Shown: positions 20,260 to 30,810, counted from the first letter of the stretch. The stretch: 64,000 nucleotides of DNA from Agitococcus lubricus (GCF_003051055.1 NZ_QAON01000011.1:1-64000); one strand, 5' to 3'. Made by a program: numbers and translations. Notes: generated from the letters alone by a model not told the origin.

Positions 20260-21381
20260 ATGAAAAAGGTCGTCATCAGTGGTACAGGTTTATTCACTCC
20301 TGAAGAAAGTATTAGCAATGAAGAGTTAATTGACTCATTTAATGCCTATGTTGAGCTATTTAATGCGCGCAACGCCGAAGCCATTGAACGTGGCGAAGTG
20401 ACGGCCTTAAAAACGTCTTTTCCAGAATTTATCGAAAAAGCATCAGGCATTAAGTCGCGTTATGTGATTAATAAGTCGGGTGTATTAGACCCAGAGCGTA
20501 TGTATCCTGTGATTGCTGACCGTCCCGATGAAGAGCAATCTTTACAATGCGAGATGGCGGTAAAAGCGATTGAAGGGGCACTCGCACAATCAGGCAAAAC
20601 CGCAGCGGATATTGATGCAGTATTGGTTGCTTGCTCAAATATGCAGCGTCCATATCCCGCCATGTCCATCGAAATTCAACATGCGATTGGGGCTAAAGGT
20701 TTTGCTTTTGACATGAATGTCGCTTGCTCATCCGCAACATTTGGTTTGCAAACTGCCGCCGATATGGTGCGTAGTGGCTCAGCAAAATGCGTGTTAATGG
20801 TTAACCCAGAAATTTGCTCAGGTCATTTAGAATGGCGTGACCGTGATTGCCATTTTATTTTTGGTGATGTGTGTACCGCAGTGATTATTGAAACAGCCGA
20901 TACGTGCACTAATCCTGAAGCATGGGAAGTGTTAGGTACTAAGTTACAAACCCAATTCTCTAACAATATTCGCAACAACTTTGGCTTTCTAAATCGTTGT
21001 GATGAAGAAGGCGTTGGCAAACGTGACAAATTATTCCGTCAAGAAGGCCGTAAAGTCTTCAAAGAAGTTTGCCCAATGGTTGCCGAGCAAATCACCCAAC
21101 ATTTAGGCGAATTAGAGATTACTGCCACTGACTTAAAACGAATGTGGTTGCATCAAGCCAATAGCAATATGAATGATTTAATTGCCCGTAAAGTCTTAGG
21201 CCGTGACCCCAGTCCCGAAGAGTCGCCCACGATTTTAGATACCTATGCCAATACCAGTTCCGCAGGTTCTATTATTGCCTTCCATTTGCATCGTAATAAT
21301 TTGCAAGCCAATGATATTGGTGTGATTTGTTCTTTTGGTGCAGGTTACTCGATTGGTAGTGTGATTGTTAAAAAGCGTTAA
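20260..21381 (+). CDS. Beta-ketoacyl-ACP synthase III-like enzyme
   Basis: This 373-aa thiolase-fold protein has the FabH triad: Cys156 in NVACSSATF, His in LHQANSNMN and Asn in YANTSSAGS. It is longer than FabH (about 320 aa), with an N-terminal insert around residues 27-60 ([21 protein letters not shown]). That insert and the [19 protein letters not shown] segment match, from memory, the Pseudomonas aeruginosa PA3286 group, which joins a medium-chain acyl-CoA to malonyl-ACP and so channels beta-oxidation products into fatty acid synthesis. Substrate choice here is inferred. GGAGCG lies 8 nt before the ATG. FadD is encoded nearby but not in the same operon. Confidence 0.85.
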   Translation: MKKVVISGTGLFTPEESISNEELIDSFNAYVELFNARNAEAIERGEVTALKTSFPEFIEKASGIKSRYVINKSGVLDPERMYPVIADRPDEEQSLQCEMAVKAIEGALAQSGKTAADIDAVLVACSNMQRPYPAMSIEIQHAIGAKGFAFDMNVACSSATFGLQTAADMVRSGSAKCVLMVNPEICSGHLEWRDRDCHFIFGDVCTAVIIETADTCTNPEAWEVLGTKLQTQFSNNIRNNFGFLNRCDEEGVGKRDKLFRQEGRKVFKEVCPMVAEQITQHLGELEITATDLKRMWLHQANSNMNDLIARKVLGRDPSPEESPTILDTYANTSSAGSIIAFHLHRNNLQANDIGVICSFGAGYSIGSVIVKKR

Positions 21382-21435
21382 TGATAAATGATGAGGGCAA
21401 ACCTTGTACTTGCCCTTGTGATAGTGCTTTTGTAG

Positions 21436-21464
21436 GGGCAGTCCTTGTGACTGCCCTTATTTTT
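21436..21464 (+). terminator. Terminator-like hairpin after the FabH-like gene
   Basis: GGGCAGTC (21436-21443) pairs with GACTGCCC (21449-21456) around CTTGT, followed by TTATTTTTG. A second related segment (GGGCAAACCTTGTACTTGCCC at about 21392-21412) can form a weaker stem, so this may be a short duplicated palindrome. Confidence 0.7.
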
Positions 21465-21478
21465 GTGAGGGAAACAAT

Positions 21479-23671
21479 ATGAAGTCTTGTCTGACAACGC
21501 TTACCGTGCTTTTGTTAAGTCTAAGCGCGCTGGTACAAGCCGCAGAACGTCCCAAAATAGCCTTAGTTCTATCGGGTGGCGGTGCCCGTGGTCTGGCGCA
21601 TATTGGTGTGCTTAAGGTTTTGGAGGAAGCTAAAGTACCTGTGGATTGTGTGGTTGGCACGAGTATGGGCGCGATTGTCGGTGGTGCAATGGCAACGGGT
21701 ATGTCCGCAGACGAAATGGCAAGTATCGTGTCAGCAGCAGATTGGGAGTATATGTTTGGTGATAAACCACACCGTAAAGATGTGCCTTATTTTCGTAAGC
21801 GTGACGACCAACAAGATTATTTTGATTTTACCCTGACACTAAAAAATTTCTGGCCTGTACCGCCGCGTAATTTGGTGGGAGTGCATTATATCAGTCAGTT
21901 TTTTAGACAAATGACCAAAGGCATAGAGGTCGAAAACTTTGACCAATTACCCACCCCGTACCGCGCGATTGGGGCAGATTTAGAAACGGGTAAAACCGTG
22001 ATTATGCGTCACGGCGATTTACCCCTAGTCATGAGAGCCAGTATGAGTGTTTCGGGGGTATTTCCACCCGTGCCTTATGAAAATTACCTCGTCGTGGATG
22101 GCGGTATTGTTAAAAATATGGCAATTGATGAAGGCCGTAAGTTATGTGGTGATGTGGTGATTGCAGTCAATGTGTCATCACCCAATGCGCAACGCCAAAA
22201 ATTGGATTCCTTGTTTGCGGTGAGTGAGCAAACGATCAATATTGCCGTGCAAAAAGATATGCAAGCACAAATTGCGACCTTGACGGCTCAGGATGTGTTA
22301 ATCACCCCTGAGATGGCTAAACTCAGTTCGACAGATTTTAAGGAATCTACAAAATTGATGGCGGCTGGCGAGCAAGCTGCACGTACACGCTTAGCACAAT
22401 TACAACGCTATGCGTTAACAGACGTCGAATATGCACAGTGGCAACAGCAGCGTCAGCAACGCAAAGCTAAAACGCCTCATATTCAAAAAGTTGAAATTGC
22501 ACCTACACGTTGGGTAAGCCCGCAGGTCTTAAAGTCGGTGTTAGCCGTGCCTAAAGGCGAATTATTAGACATTCCTGCTTTGCATCAGCGTATTGACGAA
22601 GTATATGCCCGTGGTGATTTTGTCCGTATTGGTTATCAGGTTAAAAATCAGCCAGATGGAGCCACATTGAAAGTCATTCCTGTCGAAAAAGATGGCCAAG
22701 ATTTTGCGCGTATTGGCTTAAAAATGAATACCGACTTTGCAAATACCTCGTCTTTTGGTTTGGTCGCCATGTTGCGTCGAAGTTGGTTAAATGACTTGGG
22801 TGCAGAATGGCAAGTGCAAGGCGAGTTAGGAGAAACGCGCGCACTATATACCGAAATATATCAGCCTACGGTGTTGAATGGTGCATTTTTTTTAGCCCCG
22901 TGGTTACAGTGGAAAGATGAGCCTAAAGATTTAGTCATAAACCATGAAACAGTCGGCCAACACCGTATATTACATGCAGGTGGGGGGATAGATATTGGGT
23001 CGGTGATTGGCAAATGGGGCGAAGTGAGAATGTTTGTTGCCGACCAACAAGTCCGTTGGCGTTCGTCATTAGAGGTCAATAATCCCAGTATTGGTGAGCA
23101 TTATGAGCAAATAGCTTATGGTATTAAAGCGGTCTTTGACCAGTTAGATAATCCGCGTTTTCCACGGGCAGGGAATTGGATTAAGTTGGACTATACACAC
23201 GCTGACCAAGACCTTGGCAGTGATAAAGCGTATCAGCGTTTAACCTTAGATTGGCGGCGTGCCTTTACATGGGACGATTATACTTTTTTTGCAACAGGGC
23301 GTGGTGGCACGGCCTTAGGTTCAACCTTGCCTTATGCGGAGGAATTTCAATTAGGAGGGGCATTGAACCTATCCGCTTATAGACGGGCAGAGTTTGTTGG
23401 GAATAATTTCTTTTTTACCCGTTTATTGGGTTATAAACAAATTAAAGATATGCCGTCTGCTTTAGGTGGAGGTATATATGTGGGTTTATTAGCAGAAGCA
23501 GGAGCAACCTCTCAGCAAGACAGTTGGTCATCGGCCTTATTAGATAATACGGTGTATAGTATGGGGGCTGTATTGGCCGCAGACACTCGACTTGGGCCGT
23601 TTTATTTAACCGTTGCGCAAGGCCAACAACAACGACGTGCGGTACATCTGACCTTAGGGATTAGTTATTAG
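21479..23671 (+). CDS. Patatin-like phospholipase with outer-membrane barrel (PlpD type)
   Basis: A 730-aa protein with a signal peptide ([21 protein letters not shown], cut before AERP). The patatin domain has the oxyanion motif [11 protein letters not shown], nucleophile GTSMG (Ser62) and the catalytic DGG (Asp207). A POTRA-like linker follows at about residues 335-400, and the C-terminal third is rich in barrel strands ending in HLTLGISY, with an aromatic last residue as in outer-membrane proteins. This is the layout of type Vd autotransporters such as PlpD, which carry a lipase across the outer membrane. Whether the lipase is released or stays attached cannot be told. GTGAGGG is the ribosome site. 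Confidence 0.9.
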   Translation: MKSCLTTLTVLLLSLSALVQAAERPKIALVLSGGGARGLAHIGVLKVLEEAKVPVDCVVGTSMGAIVGGAMATGMSADEMASIVSAADWEYMFGDKPHRKDVPYFRKRDDQQDYFDFTLTLKNFWPVPPRNLVGVHYISQFFRQMTKGIEVENFDQLPTPYRAIGADLETGKTVIMRHGDLPLVMRASMSVSGVFPPVPYENYLVVDGGIVKNMAIDEGRKLCGDVVIAVNVSSPNAQRQKLDSLFAVSEQTINIAVQKDMQAQIATLTAQDVLITPEMAKLSSTDFKESTKLMAAGEQAARTRLAQLQRYALTDVEYAQWQQQRQQRKAKTPHIQKVEIAPTRWVSPQVLKSVLAVPKGELLDIPALHQRIDEVYARGDFVRIGYQVKNQPDGATLKVIPVEKDGQDFARIGLKMNTDFANTSSFGLVAMLRRSWLNDLGAEWQVQGELGETRALYTEIYQPTVLNGAFFLAPWLQWKDEPKDLVINHETVGQHRILHAGGGIDIGSVIGKWGEVRMFVADQQVRWRSSLEVNNPSIGEHYEQIAYGIKAVFDQLDNPRFPRAGNWIKLDYTHADQDLGSDKAYQRLTLDWRRAFTWDDYTFFATGRGGTALGSTLPYAEEFQLGGALNLSAYRRAEFVGNNFFFTRLLGYKQIKDMPSALGGGIYVGLLAEAGATSQQDSWSSALLDNTVYSMGAVLAADTRLGPFYLTVAQGQQQRRAVHLTLGISY

Positions 23672-23910
23672 TCCTCAAAACCTGCTTCTAGCCAATCCAC
23701 ATGACCGTATTGGCAATAAAAATCCTCGACTTTTTGCCGTGCCCACGGGGTACGGCGTAAAAACGTCAGACTTGACTTAATACTCGGCTCATTTTTGAAG
23801 CAGTTAATATCAATAAAACGTGCCAGTTCTGGCCAGCCATATAATTTAACTAAACGTGTTAACAAACGCTCTAAGGTTAAACCATGTAGTGGGTCTAGTT
23901 TGGACATCAT
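23668..23910 (-). CDS. VF530 family (DUF2132) protein
   Basis: An 80-aa protein with the complete VF530 pattern: [33 protein letters not shown], then [22 protein letters not shown]-like text (here NEPSIKSS). The Vibrio VF530 structure suggested DNA binding, but no function is established. It overlaps the end of the convergent patatin gene by 4 nt. It follows the SafE-type gene of the cbb3 locus after about 50 bp and may be the last gene of that transcript. AGGGG precedes the start; of the two adjacent ATGs either could be used. Confidence 0.85.
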   Translation of the reverse strand: MMSKLDPLHGLTLERLLTRLVKLYGWPELARFIDINCFKNEPSIKSSLTFLRRTPWARQKVEDFYCQYGHVDWLEAGFED

Positions 23911-23962
23911 TATCCCCTAAAAAATTAGACTGAGATATCTGTTTTAGCGCAGGGTGGCTAGT

Positions 23963-24721
23963 TTAGATGGTGTCACTACCCTTTAGTTTGTTCGAGGTGA
24001 TGAGCGGAGTAGTGTGAGGCTCAAATCGCTCGGCAGTGTGATGATGTGTGTCGTGCTGCATAAAAGCACGCATTAGTGTCCATAAGCCAAAACCAATAAT
24101 CAGGAGTGCATTGGCAGTACGCCAACCTTGTTGTTGTAGTTTCTGTTTGAGTACACCTGCTGTACTGCCTGCTAATAACATCATGGGCAGTGTCCCAATG
24201 CCAAAAGCTAACATAGTGAGGCTTGCTGTTTGCGTATTAGCACTGGTAAAGGCAAGTAGTAGGGCACTGTACACCAAACCACACGGTAAAAATCCCCATA
24301 ACATGCCAGCAGCAAGCGCACGCCCCATAGAATTAATAGGCATAAAGCGTTTGCGTAAGGGGGACATGGCTTGCCAAATAGACGCACCCAGTCGTTCGAG
24401 TCGGTCTAAACCCCGCCACCAACCTGTTAAATACAAACCGACCATCACCATCACCACCCCCGTGAGAGCGTATAACCACTGCTGTTCAAATAGTGGGGTG
24501 AGTAATCCTTTGCCTGCAAAACCTATCACCAAACCTAAAAAGCTATACGAGAGCAAACGCCCCAAATGATAGCTCGTTTGTAATATTAAGCGTTGGCTAG
24601 GGCTTTGTTTCGCGAGGGCAAAACTGAGGGCGCTGACAATCCCCCCACACATACCTAAGCAATGGGGTGAACCAAAAAAGCCTTGTGCAAGAGCCGTCAC
24701 AATCAATAAATAATCAATCAT
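23963..24721 (-). CDS. SafE/TauE-type membrane protein of the cbb3 locus
   Basis: A 252-aa integral membrane protein with about six helices. It starts MIDYLLIVTALAQGFFGSPHCLGMCGG; the PHCLGMCGG motif and a later PCGLVYSALLLA are typical of the DsbD-like/SafE family often found next to ccoS. The pairs of Cys, His and Met in these motifs suggest metal or thiol chemistry, and copper delivery to cbb3 has been proposed for such neighbours; that is inference here. The start overlaps the ccoS stop by 8 nt. The C-terminus has a His-rich stretch (HDTHHHTAE). Confidence 0.8.
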   Translation of the reverse strand: MIDYLLIVTALAQGFFGSPHCLGMCGGIVSALSFALAKQSPSQRLILQTSYHLGRLLSYSFLGLVIGFAGKGLLTPLFEQQWLYALTGVVMVMVGLYLTGWWRGLDRLERLGASIWQAMSPLRKRFMPINSMGRALAAGMLWGFLPCGLVYSALLLAFTSANTQTASLTMLAFGIGTLPMMLLAGSTAGVLKQKLQQQGWRTANALLIIGFGLWTLMRAFMQHDTHHHTAERFEPHTTPLITSNKLKGSDTI

Positions 24722-24878
24722 GGTGTTGGCGGGTTAGCTCGCGGTCGTCGAGAATAATACGCTTGGCTGGGCCTTCGAGGTCTTCAAATTGGTCACTTTT
24801 GACCGCCCATAAAATCCCCCAAATCGCGCCTGCTAATAACACGACGCTGAGTGAGACCAACATATAGACAACATCCAC
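24714..24878 (-). CDS. ccoS: Cytochrome oxidase maturation protein CcoS
   Basis: A 54-aa single-span membrane protein. The core GAIWGILWAVKSDQFEDLEGPAKRIILDD matches CcoS (cbb3-type oxidase maturation), where FxWAVxxGQFDDLEGPA is conserved. It is needed to insert heme and copper into the CcoN subunit. I chose the GTG at 24878 because AGAGG lies 8 nt upstream and the length fits the family; an upstream ATG at 24911 would add 11 residues without support. It lies between ccoI and the SafE-type gene. Confidence 0.88.
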   Translation of the reverse strand: MDVVYMLVSLSVVLLAGAIWGILWAVKSDQFEDLEGPAKRIILDDRELTRQHHD

Positions 24879-24947
24879 GGTACATACCTCTAGACAAATC
24901 CTCTGTGTCAATTGATATTACACAGAAGAGATAAAATGCTTCCTAGA

Positions 24948-27326
24948 CTAATTCCGTTTTAGACGCAGTGCGTTGAGTACAACTAACAATGAACTGAGAG
25001 ACATGCCAATTGCGGCTAACCACGGTGGAATCCACCCTAATGCCGCAGGCGGAAGAACCGCAAGATTATACACAAAAGCCCACACTAAATTCTGTTTAAT
25101 AATCGTTTGTGTGCGCTGTGCACTGCGATAAGCAGCGACAACCGCAGTGAGACGGTCGCCTAACAGGATAGCATCGGCAGATAGTTGTGCGAGATCAGCG
25201 CCTGAACTCATGGCAATAGATAAGTGGGCTTGATTGAGTACGGGAGCATCATTGATACCGTCTCCAATCATGGTCACAACCGCACCATTGGCTTGTAGCT
25301 TTTGTACATAAGCGGCCTTATCTTGCGGTGATAAGCTACCGTGCACTTCAGTCATAGCTAACTGTTGGGCAAGTTGTTGTGGTGCGCGCGAATGGTCGCC
25401 TGATAATAATATTGTGCTTAAACCCAACCTATGCAGTTGTTGGATAGTGGTTTCTGCTTCTGACCGTATTTTATCGCTAAAGTCAAAATAGGCAAGCAAC
25501 TGATAGTTCGCACTCAAATAAACCCGTAAAACGCCTTCTTCGGGGGCGTCGCTCGATGCGTTGCCCAAGCTGAAATGGGCATGACCAATGCGATAACGTA
25601 ATCCCTTGTAATCCCCTGCAATGCCAGCCCCTGCGGTATTTTCTAGGTTGTCTAAAGGAAGAGACTGAGCCATTTTGAGTTGCTTAAACGCATGAGCAAC
25701 GGGGTGTTCGGAGTATTGTTCTAAACTATAGGCAATATTTAATGCTTGAGATGTATCACCAGCGACAATCACGGTATTAATCAGTTCTAGCTTGCCTTCG
25801 GTCAGTGTCCCTGTTTTATCAAACACAATGTGCGTTGTGGCCGATAAACTGTCTAAGACATGACCACGGGTGGCTAAAAAACCGAGTCGAGCGAGTCGAT
25901 GCGTCGCGGCTGTCAGGGCAACGGGGGTCGCCAATGACAGCGCACAGGGACAAGTGGCAACCAAGACCGCAATGGTGGCAAGCAGGGCATAGTCGCGGTC
26001 TACCAACGACCATAGGCCATACACTAAGCCTGATAACAGTAAAATGACGACAATAAACCAGTGCGCAAAGCGGTCGGCTTTTTGGGCTAATAGGGGTTTT
26101 TCGGCAAGTGCCCGTGCCATCAGTTGATGAATAGTGGCTAAGGTACTGGCACTGGCGGTTTGTGTGACGTCAATTTGTAAGGGACTGTCGTGATTTTGAC
26201 TGCCACTAACCACACTGTCACCAATAGATTTACTGAGTGGTAAAGGCTCTCCCGTTAAGAGTGCCTCAGAGACTGCACTATGACCAGCGACAATCACACC
26301 ATCACACGGGATGGTTTCGCCCGCCTTAACCAACAAGCGGTCATGCACACGAATCTCACTAATAGGCACATCTTCATAATCCCCACTGTTGAGTAAACGA
26401 TGGCTTAGACGAGGGGTGATGGGGATTAAGTCGTTGGCAGTTTCACTGGCTTGCCGCCGAGCTTGGGTTTCTAAAAAGCGACCTGTCAGTAAAAAAAAGA
26501 TAAACATGGTCACCGAGTCATAATAGACATGCGGCGCACCCACGATGGTGGCATAAATACTGGCAATAAAACTGAGTATAATCGCCAGTGATACCGAAAC
26601 ATCCATGGTTAAACTGCGTGCTTTGAGTGCAAACCATGCAGCACGATACAGGGGATAGCCTGAATAAAAAAAGACGGGTAGCGTCACTAATAAGGATACC
26701 CAACGAAAAAAGTCACGGTACTCCACCGTCATATCGGTAGCGACATATAAACTCCCTGCATACATCATAGACTGCATAGAGCCTAAACCTGCCACCCCCA
26801 AACGCATCAATAATTGACGAGATTCTTTTTTAAGTAAGGCGGCATGTGTATCGTGTCGAAAGGGACGCGCTTTATAACCCAGTTTTTCTAAGTCGTTTAA
26901 TAGCTCACTAAGGGGCGTGTGTGTGTCATTCCATAATAAACGTAATCGGTGGCTGCTGAGATTGACACTCGCTTGTTTTACTGCAGGCTCTTGTTGTAAA
27001 CGTTTTTCAATTAACCATGCACAAGCGGCACATGTGACCCCTTCAAGACTGATTTCTGCACAAGCGAGTTCTTGTTCGCGATGGATAAATTGACGTTGCG
27101 TATCGGGATGGTCATAGCCTTTGAGGCGTTCTAAGGCTTCGGGCAAAGCGGCGGTGGGACTGATAGTATCCCGTTCAAGATAGTAGCTTTCTAAACCTGC
27201 ACTGACAATGGTTTCTGCCACTGCAAAACAGCCCATACAACACAGATGCCGTGTTTCTCCTAAAATCTGCAAGCTAAACTGAGTATCGGGCGGAACGACT
27301 TCGCCACAATGAAAACAAGCAGTCAT
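24948..27326 (-). CDS. ccoI: Copper-translocating P-type ATPase CcoI
   Basis: A 792-aa heavy-metal P1B ATPase. It has an extra N-terminal Cys region (CFHCGEVV and CCMGCFAVAET), then a heavy-metal-associated domain with GVTCAACAWLIEKRL, the transmembrane metal site CPCALSLATP, phosphorylation motif DKTGTLT and hinge GDGINDAPVLNQA. This layout is specific to the CcoI/FixI group, which exports Cu(I) for assembly of the cbb3 oxidase, not for bulk detoxification. It is separated from ccoH by about 190 bp and from ccoS by about 70 bp. Confidence 0.96.
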   Translation of the reverse strand: MTACFHCGEVVPPDTQFSLQILGETRHLCCMGCFAVAETIVSAGLESYYLERDTISPTAALPEALERLKGYDHPDTQRQFIHREQELACAEISLEGVTCAACAWLIEKRLQQEPAVKQASVNLSSHRLRLLWNDTHTPLSELLNDLEKLGYKARPFRHDTHAALLKKESRQLLMRLGVAGLGSMQSMMYAGSLYVATDMTVEYRDFFRWVSLLVTLPVFFYSGYPLYRAAWFALKARSLTMDVSVSLAIILSFIASIYATIVGAPHVYYDSVTMFIFFLLTGRFLETQARRQASETANDLIPITPRLSHRLLNSGDYEDVPISEIRVHDRLLVKAGETIPCDGVIVAGHSAVSEALLTGEPLPLSKSIGDSVVSGSQNHDSPLQIDVTQTASASTLATIHQLMARALAEKPLLAQKADRFAHWFIVVILLLSGLVYGLWSLVDRDYALLATIAVLVATCPCALSLATPVALTAATHRLARLGFLATRGHVLDSLSATTHIVFDKTGTLTEGKLELINTVIVAGDTSQALNIAYSLEQYSEHPVAHAFKQLKMAQSLPLDNLENTAGAGIAGDYKGLRYRIGHAHFSLGNASSDAPEEGVLRVYLSANYQLLAYFDFSDKIRSEAETTIQQLHRLGLSTILLSGDHSRAPQQLAQQLAMTEVHGSLSPQDKAAYVQKLQANGAVVTMIGDGINDAPVLNQAHLSIAMSSGADLAQLSADAILLGDRLTAVVAAYRSAQRTQTIIKQNLVWAFVYNLAVLPPAALGWIPPWLAAIGMSLSSLLVVLNALRLKRN

Positions 27327-27517
27327 GCCATTCTCTCATAGGTCAAATGGGGTAATTCAACGTGGATTAAGCGCAATTCAGTGCGGTGAAATATCACCGA
27401 ATGATAAGGCGATGGGGTTCAGATTAAGGTATCTAAACGCGCATGCCTACTATCAATCATTAGACAGGGCTTAAGGTGATACCTCCTTAAGCCGACGTCT
27501 ATATGGCTTATTCTCTG

Positions 27518-28054
27518 TTATTCCCCGTGTAAGCCCGTTGGCTTTAAGACATGTGCAGAGGTCAAGGGTAAAAAGACGGTATCTTTTAGACGCCACACAC
27601 TACTATTGAGACTTAAATAATACCGACCTGTCAGTGTTTGCGGAATATTGGCACGGTATTGGCCATCACTTTGTTTATTTAGCGTGACTTTTAAGTCGCG
27701 CAACTTATCGCTAGGGTGAGCCAGTAATAACGATAATTCGGCGGGTAAGGCTTTCTCGTCTAAATTATAGGGACTTTGAATTTGCAACACGATTTGTTGC
27801 GGTGACATGGTCAGCACCCCGTTAATACTGAGTGCAGTGGCGTAATCATCACGGGCAAAGTCTTGGTTAATGGCTTTGCCTTTAGTATACCAATCGTCTT
27901 GGACTTCGGAGTCTTTCACGTCTAACGCGACGAACAACATACTAAAGCTCAAAATCAGAGAAATGACAGGAATCGCAATCACAAACCAAACCCACGCATT
28001 TTTATACCAAGGTTTAGCGGTAGTCGTGACAGTCTCAGGTGCGGTAGTAGACAT
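27518..28054 (-). CDS. ccoH: FixH/CcoH family oxidase assembly protein
   Basis: About 178 aa with one N-terminal transmembrane segment (WYKNAWVWFVIAIPVISLILSFSMLFVAL, residues 16-44) followed by VKDSEVQDDWYTKGKAINQD, which is the FixH signature. CcoH joins the assembling cbb3 complex through its single helix. The ATG at 28054 has GGAG 9 nt upstream; an earlier ATG at 28069 overlaps the ccoG stop as TAATG and is also possible. A palindrome of 9-bp arms (27468-27476 and 27485-27493) lies downstream but has no T-run. Confidence 0.9.
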   Translation of the reverse strand: MSTTAPETVTTTAKPWYKNAWVWFVIAIPVISLILSFSMLFVALDVKDSEVQDDWYTKGKAINQDFARDDYATALSINGVLTMSPQQIVLQIQSPYNLDEKALPAELSLLLAHPSDKLRDLKVTLNKQSDGQYRANIPQTLTGRYYLSLNSSVWRLKDTVFLPLTSAHVLKPTGLHGE

Positions 28055-28068
28055 CAATAAGGTCTCCA

Positions 28069-29499
28069 TTAACGACTGGCAGGCGCTAAGAAACGGCTCT
28101 CTGTTTCAGCGTGTATATTGGGGTTGTTGACATCTATGACTTCAAACTCAATGTCATAATTCGATTTTTCAAGATAGCCAGGGTCAGCTTGTAAAGTGAC
28201 AGGTAGACTCAGTACTTCGCCCGCATGAATCTTAATCTCACCGACCTTTTCAACTAACTGAATATGCTCATCGGCTTCAACCTGTAACTGGTAAGTTTGT
28301 GGTTGTTGCGTTTTGTTAATAATTTTGAGCGTGTAGACATTCTCAATGAGGCCTTCACTGTTTTCGCGGAACAGTTGGTTACGGTCACGAATGGCTTCGA
28401 CGGCCAACGGTACGCGTACTGCCAAGGTATACACAAATAAACACGCCATTATCACAAGCATGAGGCTATAACCCATTAAACGGGGTCTGAGCCAATGGTA
28501 AGCACTTTTTTCATTGAGCATGTGTTCGGTGGTATAACGTACCAGACCACGTTCGTAGCCCATTTGGTCCATAATACTGTTACAGGCATCAATACAGGCG
28601 GCACATTGAATACATTCAAGCTGTAAACCATCACGAATATCAATGCCTGTTGGGCAAACTTGCACGCATAATTGACAATCAATACAGTCGCCTAAACCTT
28701 CGGCTTTAGGGTCGACATTCTTTTTACGTGAGCCACGAGATTCACCGCGTGCCGCATCGTAAGATACAATTAAGGTATCTTTATCAAACATCACACTTTG
28801 GAAACGGCCATACGGACACATATAAAAGCAGACTTGTTCGCGTAACCAGCCCGCATTCATATAGGTAAAGACAGTAAAAATCAGAATAAATACATAACCC
28901 CAACCCCCTAATACCCCTGCAAAGAAGTCAGGTGCGAGGCTACGAATGGGCGTGAAATAGCCTACAAAAATAAAACCGGTGGCAAAAGAGACTAAGAGCC
29001 ATAAGACATGTTTAATACTACGGCGCACCAATTTATTGGCAGTCATTGGCGCTTGGTCTAGTTTCATGCGCGTATGACGTTCGCCTTCGGTGAGTTTCTC
29101 AATCCATAAAAATAAGGCTGTCCATGTTGTTTGTGGGCAGGCATAACCACAAAAAACACGCCCTGCAAACACGGTAACGACAAATAAGGCAAAAGCAGCA
29201 ATAATCAATAACCAAGACAATAAAAAGAAATCTTGGGGAGCGAATGTCCAGCCAAAAATATAAAAATGCTGATGACCTAAATCAAATAAGACAGCTTGCC
29301 GACCTTCCCAATTTAACCACGGTAGGGCGGCATAAATAAATAAGGCTAATGCCATCGTGCTATGACGAATATTTTGATAAAACCCGCGAATCGCGCGTGG
29401 AAAAATTTTGGGGCGGTCTGCATGCAAGCCGATTTGTTTAACAGGGATGACTTTTACGGGGTCAGGTGACTGGTTATTGATAGGAATTTTATGGCTCAT
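28069..29499 (-). CDS. ccoG: Cytochrome oxidase accessory protein CcoG
   Basis: A 476-aa membrane iron-sulfur protein of the RdxA/FixG family. It has about five transmembrane helices, a CGYACPQTTW motif, two 4Fe-4S clusters (CIDCQLCVQVCPTGIDIR and CIQCAACIDACNSIMDQMG) and a C-terminal Ig-like periplasmic domain with FixG_C character. CcoG reduces Cu(II) to Cu(I) for cbb3 assembly. The ccoG stop and the first possible ccoH start overlap. The gene lies about 200 bp downstream of ccoP and may have its own promoter in that gap. Confidence 0.95.
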   Translation of the reverse strand: MSHKIPINNQSPDPVKVIPVKQIGLHADRPKIFPRAIRGFYQNIRHSTMALALFIYAALPWLNWEGRQAVLFDLGHQHFYIFGWTFAPQDFFLLSWLLIIAAFALFVVTVFAGRVFCGYACPQTTWTALFLWIEKLTEGERHTRMKLDQAPMTANKLVRRSIKHVLWLLVSFATGFIFVGYFTPIRSLAPDFFAGVLGGWGYVFILIFTVFTYMNAGWLREQVCFYMCPYGRFQSVMFDKDTLIVSYDAARGESRGSRKKNVDPKAEGLGDCIDCQLCVQVCPTGIDIRDGLQLECIQCAACIDACNSIMDQMGYERGLVRYTTEHMLNEKSAYHWLRPRLMGYSLMLVIMACLFVYTLAVRVPLAVEAIRDRNQLFRENSEGLIENVYTLKIINKTQQPQTYQLQVEADEHIQLVEKVGEIKIHAGEVLSLPVTLQADPGYLEKSNYDIEFEVIDVNNPNIHAETESRFLAPASR

Positions 29500-29696
29500 A
29501 ACAAGACTGGTTACCTCGGTGGCAATAATTATGTAGTTATGGACTGCGGCTAGACGATAATTACATAATCACTTGGGTATAAGCATAACGGATATAGATT
29601 AACAATAGCTTAAGAAATATTGATACAAACTATCAGTAAAAAAGATGAAGAGGGGTTAGGACTTACACCTGAATGTGTGTAAGTCCTAAGAATGGC

Positions 29697-30614
29697 TTAA
29701 TGCTTAGCACCGCCATGAGATAAGGAGTAGACATAAGCAGTGAGTAAGTGAACTTTCTCAGCACCTAAAGCCTTTTCCCATGCAGGCATTGCACCATTAC
29801 GGCCATGACGTAAGGTCTCTTCGATGGTTGCTTTGCTGCCACCATATAACCAAATCGCATCGGTTAAGTTAGGGGCACCAACGGCATAATTACCACGGCC
29901 ATCTGCACCATGACAGGCGGCACAAGCGGCAAACTTGGCTTGACCGACTTCGGCTAGCTTTTGGTCTTCAGCAGACAGTTTACGGTCGGATAAAGTCAAT
30001 ACATACGCAGTGACTTCTTTGATACCTTGTTCACCAAGGACATCTTTCCAAGCGGGCATTTTTAGTCCACCTTCAACAGCCAAACGACCGTGTAATAAGG
30101 TCTCTTTGATTTTTTCAGGTGAACCGCCATATAACCAATCGTCATCGGTTAAGTTAGGAAAGCCTTTAGCGCCACGGGCATCAGCACCATGACAAGCAGC
30201 ACAATTGTTAGCAAATAAACGACCAGCAATTTTCATTGCCGCTTCATCATGTGCTAACTCTTCGACTGGTTTCTGTGCATAGGCCTTAAAAATAGGGCCG
30301 TATTTTGCATCGTAGGCGGCTTGGTCTTTGTCATGTTCGCCAACCGATGTCCAGCCTAAAAAGCCTTTATACGAGCCTAAAGCGGGATACGCAGCGACAT
30401 AAAAAATGAAGAATAAGACACCGCCGATATATAACAACTTCCACCAACGTGGCATCGGATTGTCATACTCACGAATACCGTCGTAATCGTGACCTGTTGT
30501 ATTGTCGGGCTCGCGGTGAACATTGATACTGTTTGCTAACCAGAAAGCCCCTACCACAAAGGCTAAACAGCCCAGTGATAAGATAGTGATATAAGCACTC
30601 CAAAACGCGCTCAT
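29697..30614 (-). CDS. ccoP: Cytochrome c oxidase cbb3 subunit III
   Basis: A 305-aa diheme cytochrome c. Two N-terminal helices (about residues 8-27 and 57-80) flank the PMPRWWKLLYIGG motif typical of CcoP. Two class I heme sites follow, CAACH at 138-142 and 231-235, each with a similar PNLTD-x-x-WLYGGS block and a distal Met in MPAW. It accepts electrons from periplasmic cytochromes and passes them to CcoO. Its start overlaps the ccoQ stop as ATGA. The two heme domains are unusually alike around their binding sites, suggesting an old internal duplication as in the family. Confidence 0.97.
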   Translation of the reverse strand: MSAFWSAYITILSLGCLAFVVGAFWLANSINVHREPDNTTGHDYDGIREYDNPMPRWWKLLYIGGVLFFIFYVAAYPALGSYKGFLGWTSVGEHDKDQAAYDAKYGPIFKAYAQKPVEELAHDEAAMKIAGRLFANNCAACHGADARGAKGFPNLTDDDWLYGGSPEKIKETLLHGRLAVEGGLKMPAWKDVLGEQGIKEVTAYVLTLSDRKLSAEDQKLAEVGQAKFAACAACHGADGRGNYAVGAPNLTDAIWLYGGSKATIEETLRHGRNGAMPAWEKALGAEKVHLLTAYVYSLSHGGAKH

Positions 30615-30796
30615 TTTGATTCATCTCCCGCTAAGTGACGGTTTTGATACAGAGGATCGCTATCTAAAGCTAACATGGCATCCTGCTCAAAACGCTTTTT
30701 GTGGGCAGGTCGGTACGCCCACCAGCAAATAGCACCAAAACCAAAAATTGCTGAAAAAGTGCCAAGAATATAAAGCAGAACCATGCCATTCATCAT
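30611..30796 (-). CDS. ccoQ: Cytochrome oxidase cbb3 subunit CcoQ
   Basis: A 61-aa membrane protein with one helix (about residues 5-28) followed by WWAYRPAHKKRFEQDAMLAL, the classic CcoQ tail. It stabilises the assembled cbb3 complex. GGAG precedes the start. It sits between ccoO and ccoP in the usual order and overlaps ccoP by 4 nt. Confidence 0.92.
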   Translation of the reverse strand: MMNGMVLLYILGTFSAIFGFGAICWWAYRPAHKKRFEQDAMLALDSDPLYQNRHLAGDESK

Positions 30797-30810
30797 GTAT
30801 CTCCGTTATG

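Noticed and set aside
27468-27493. Palindrome between ccoI and ccoH as a terminator
   Set aside because: The stem is good, but no T-run follows on either strand, and both genes seem to be in one transcript.
29620-29636. FNR-like TTGAT...ATCAG upstream of ccoG
   Set aside because: The half-sites are seven to eight bases apart where FNR needs four.
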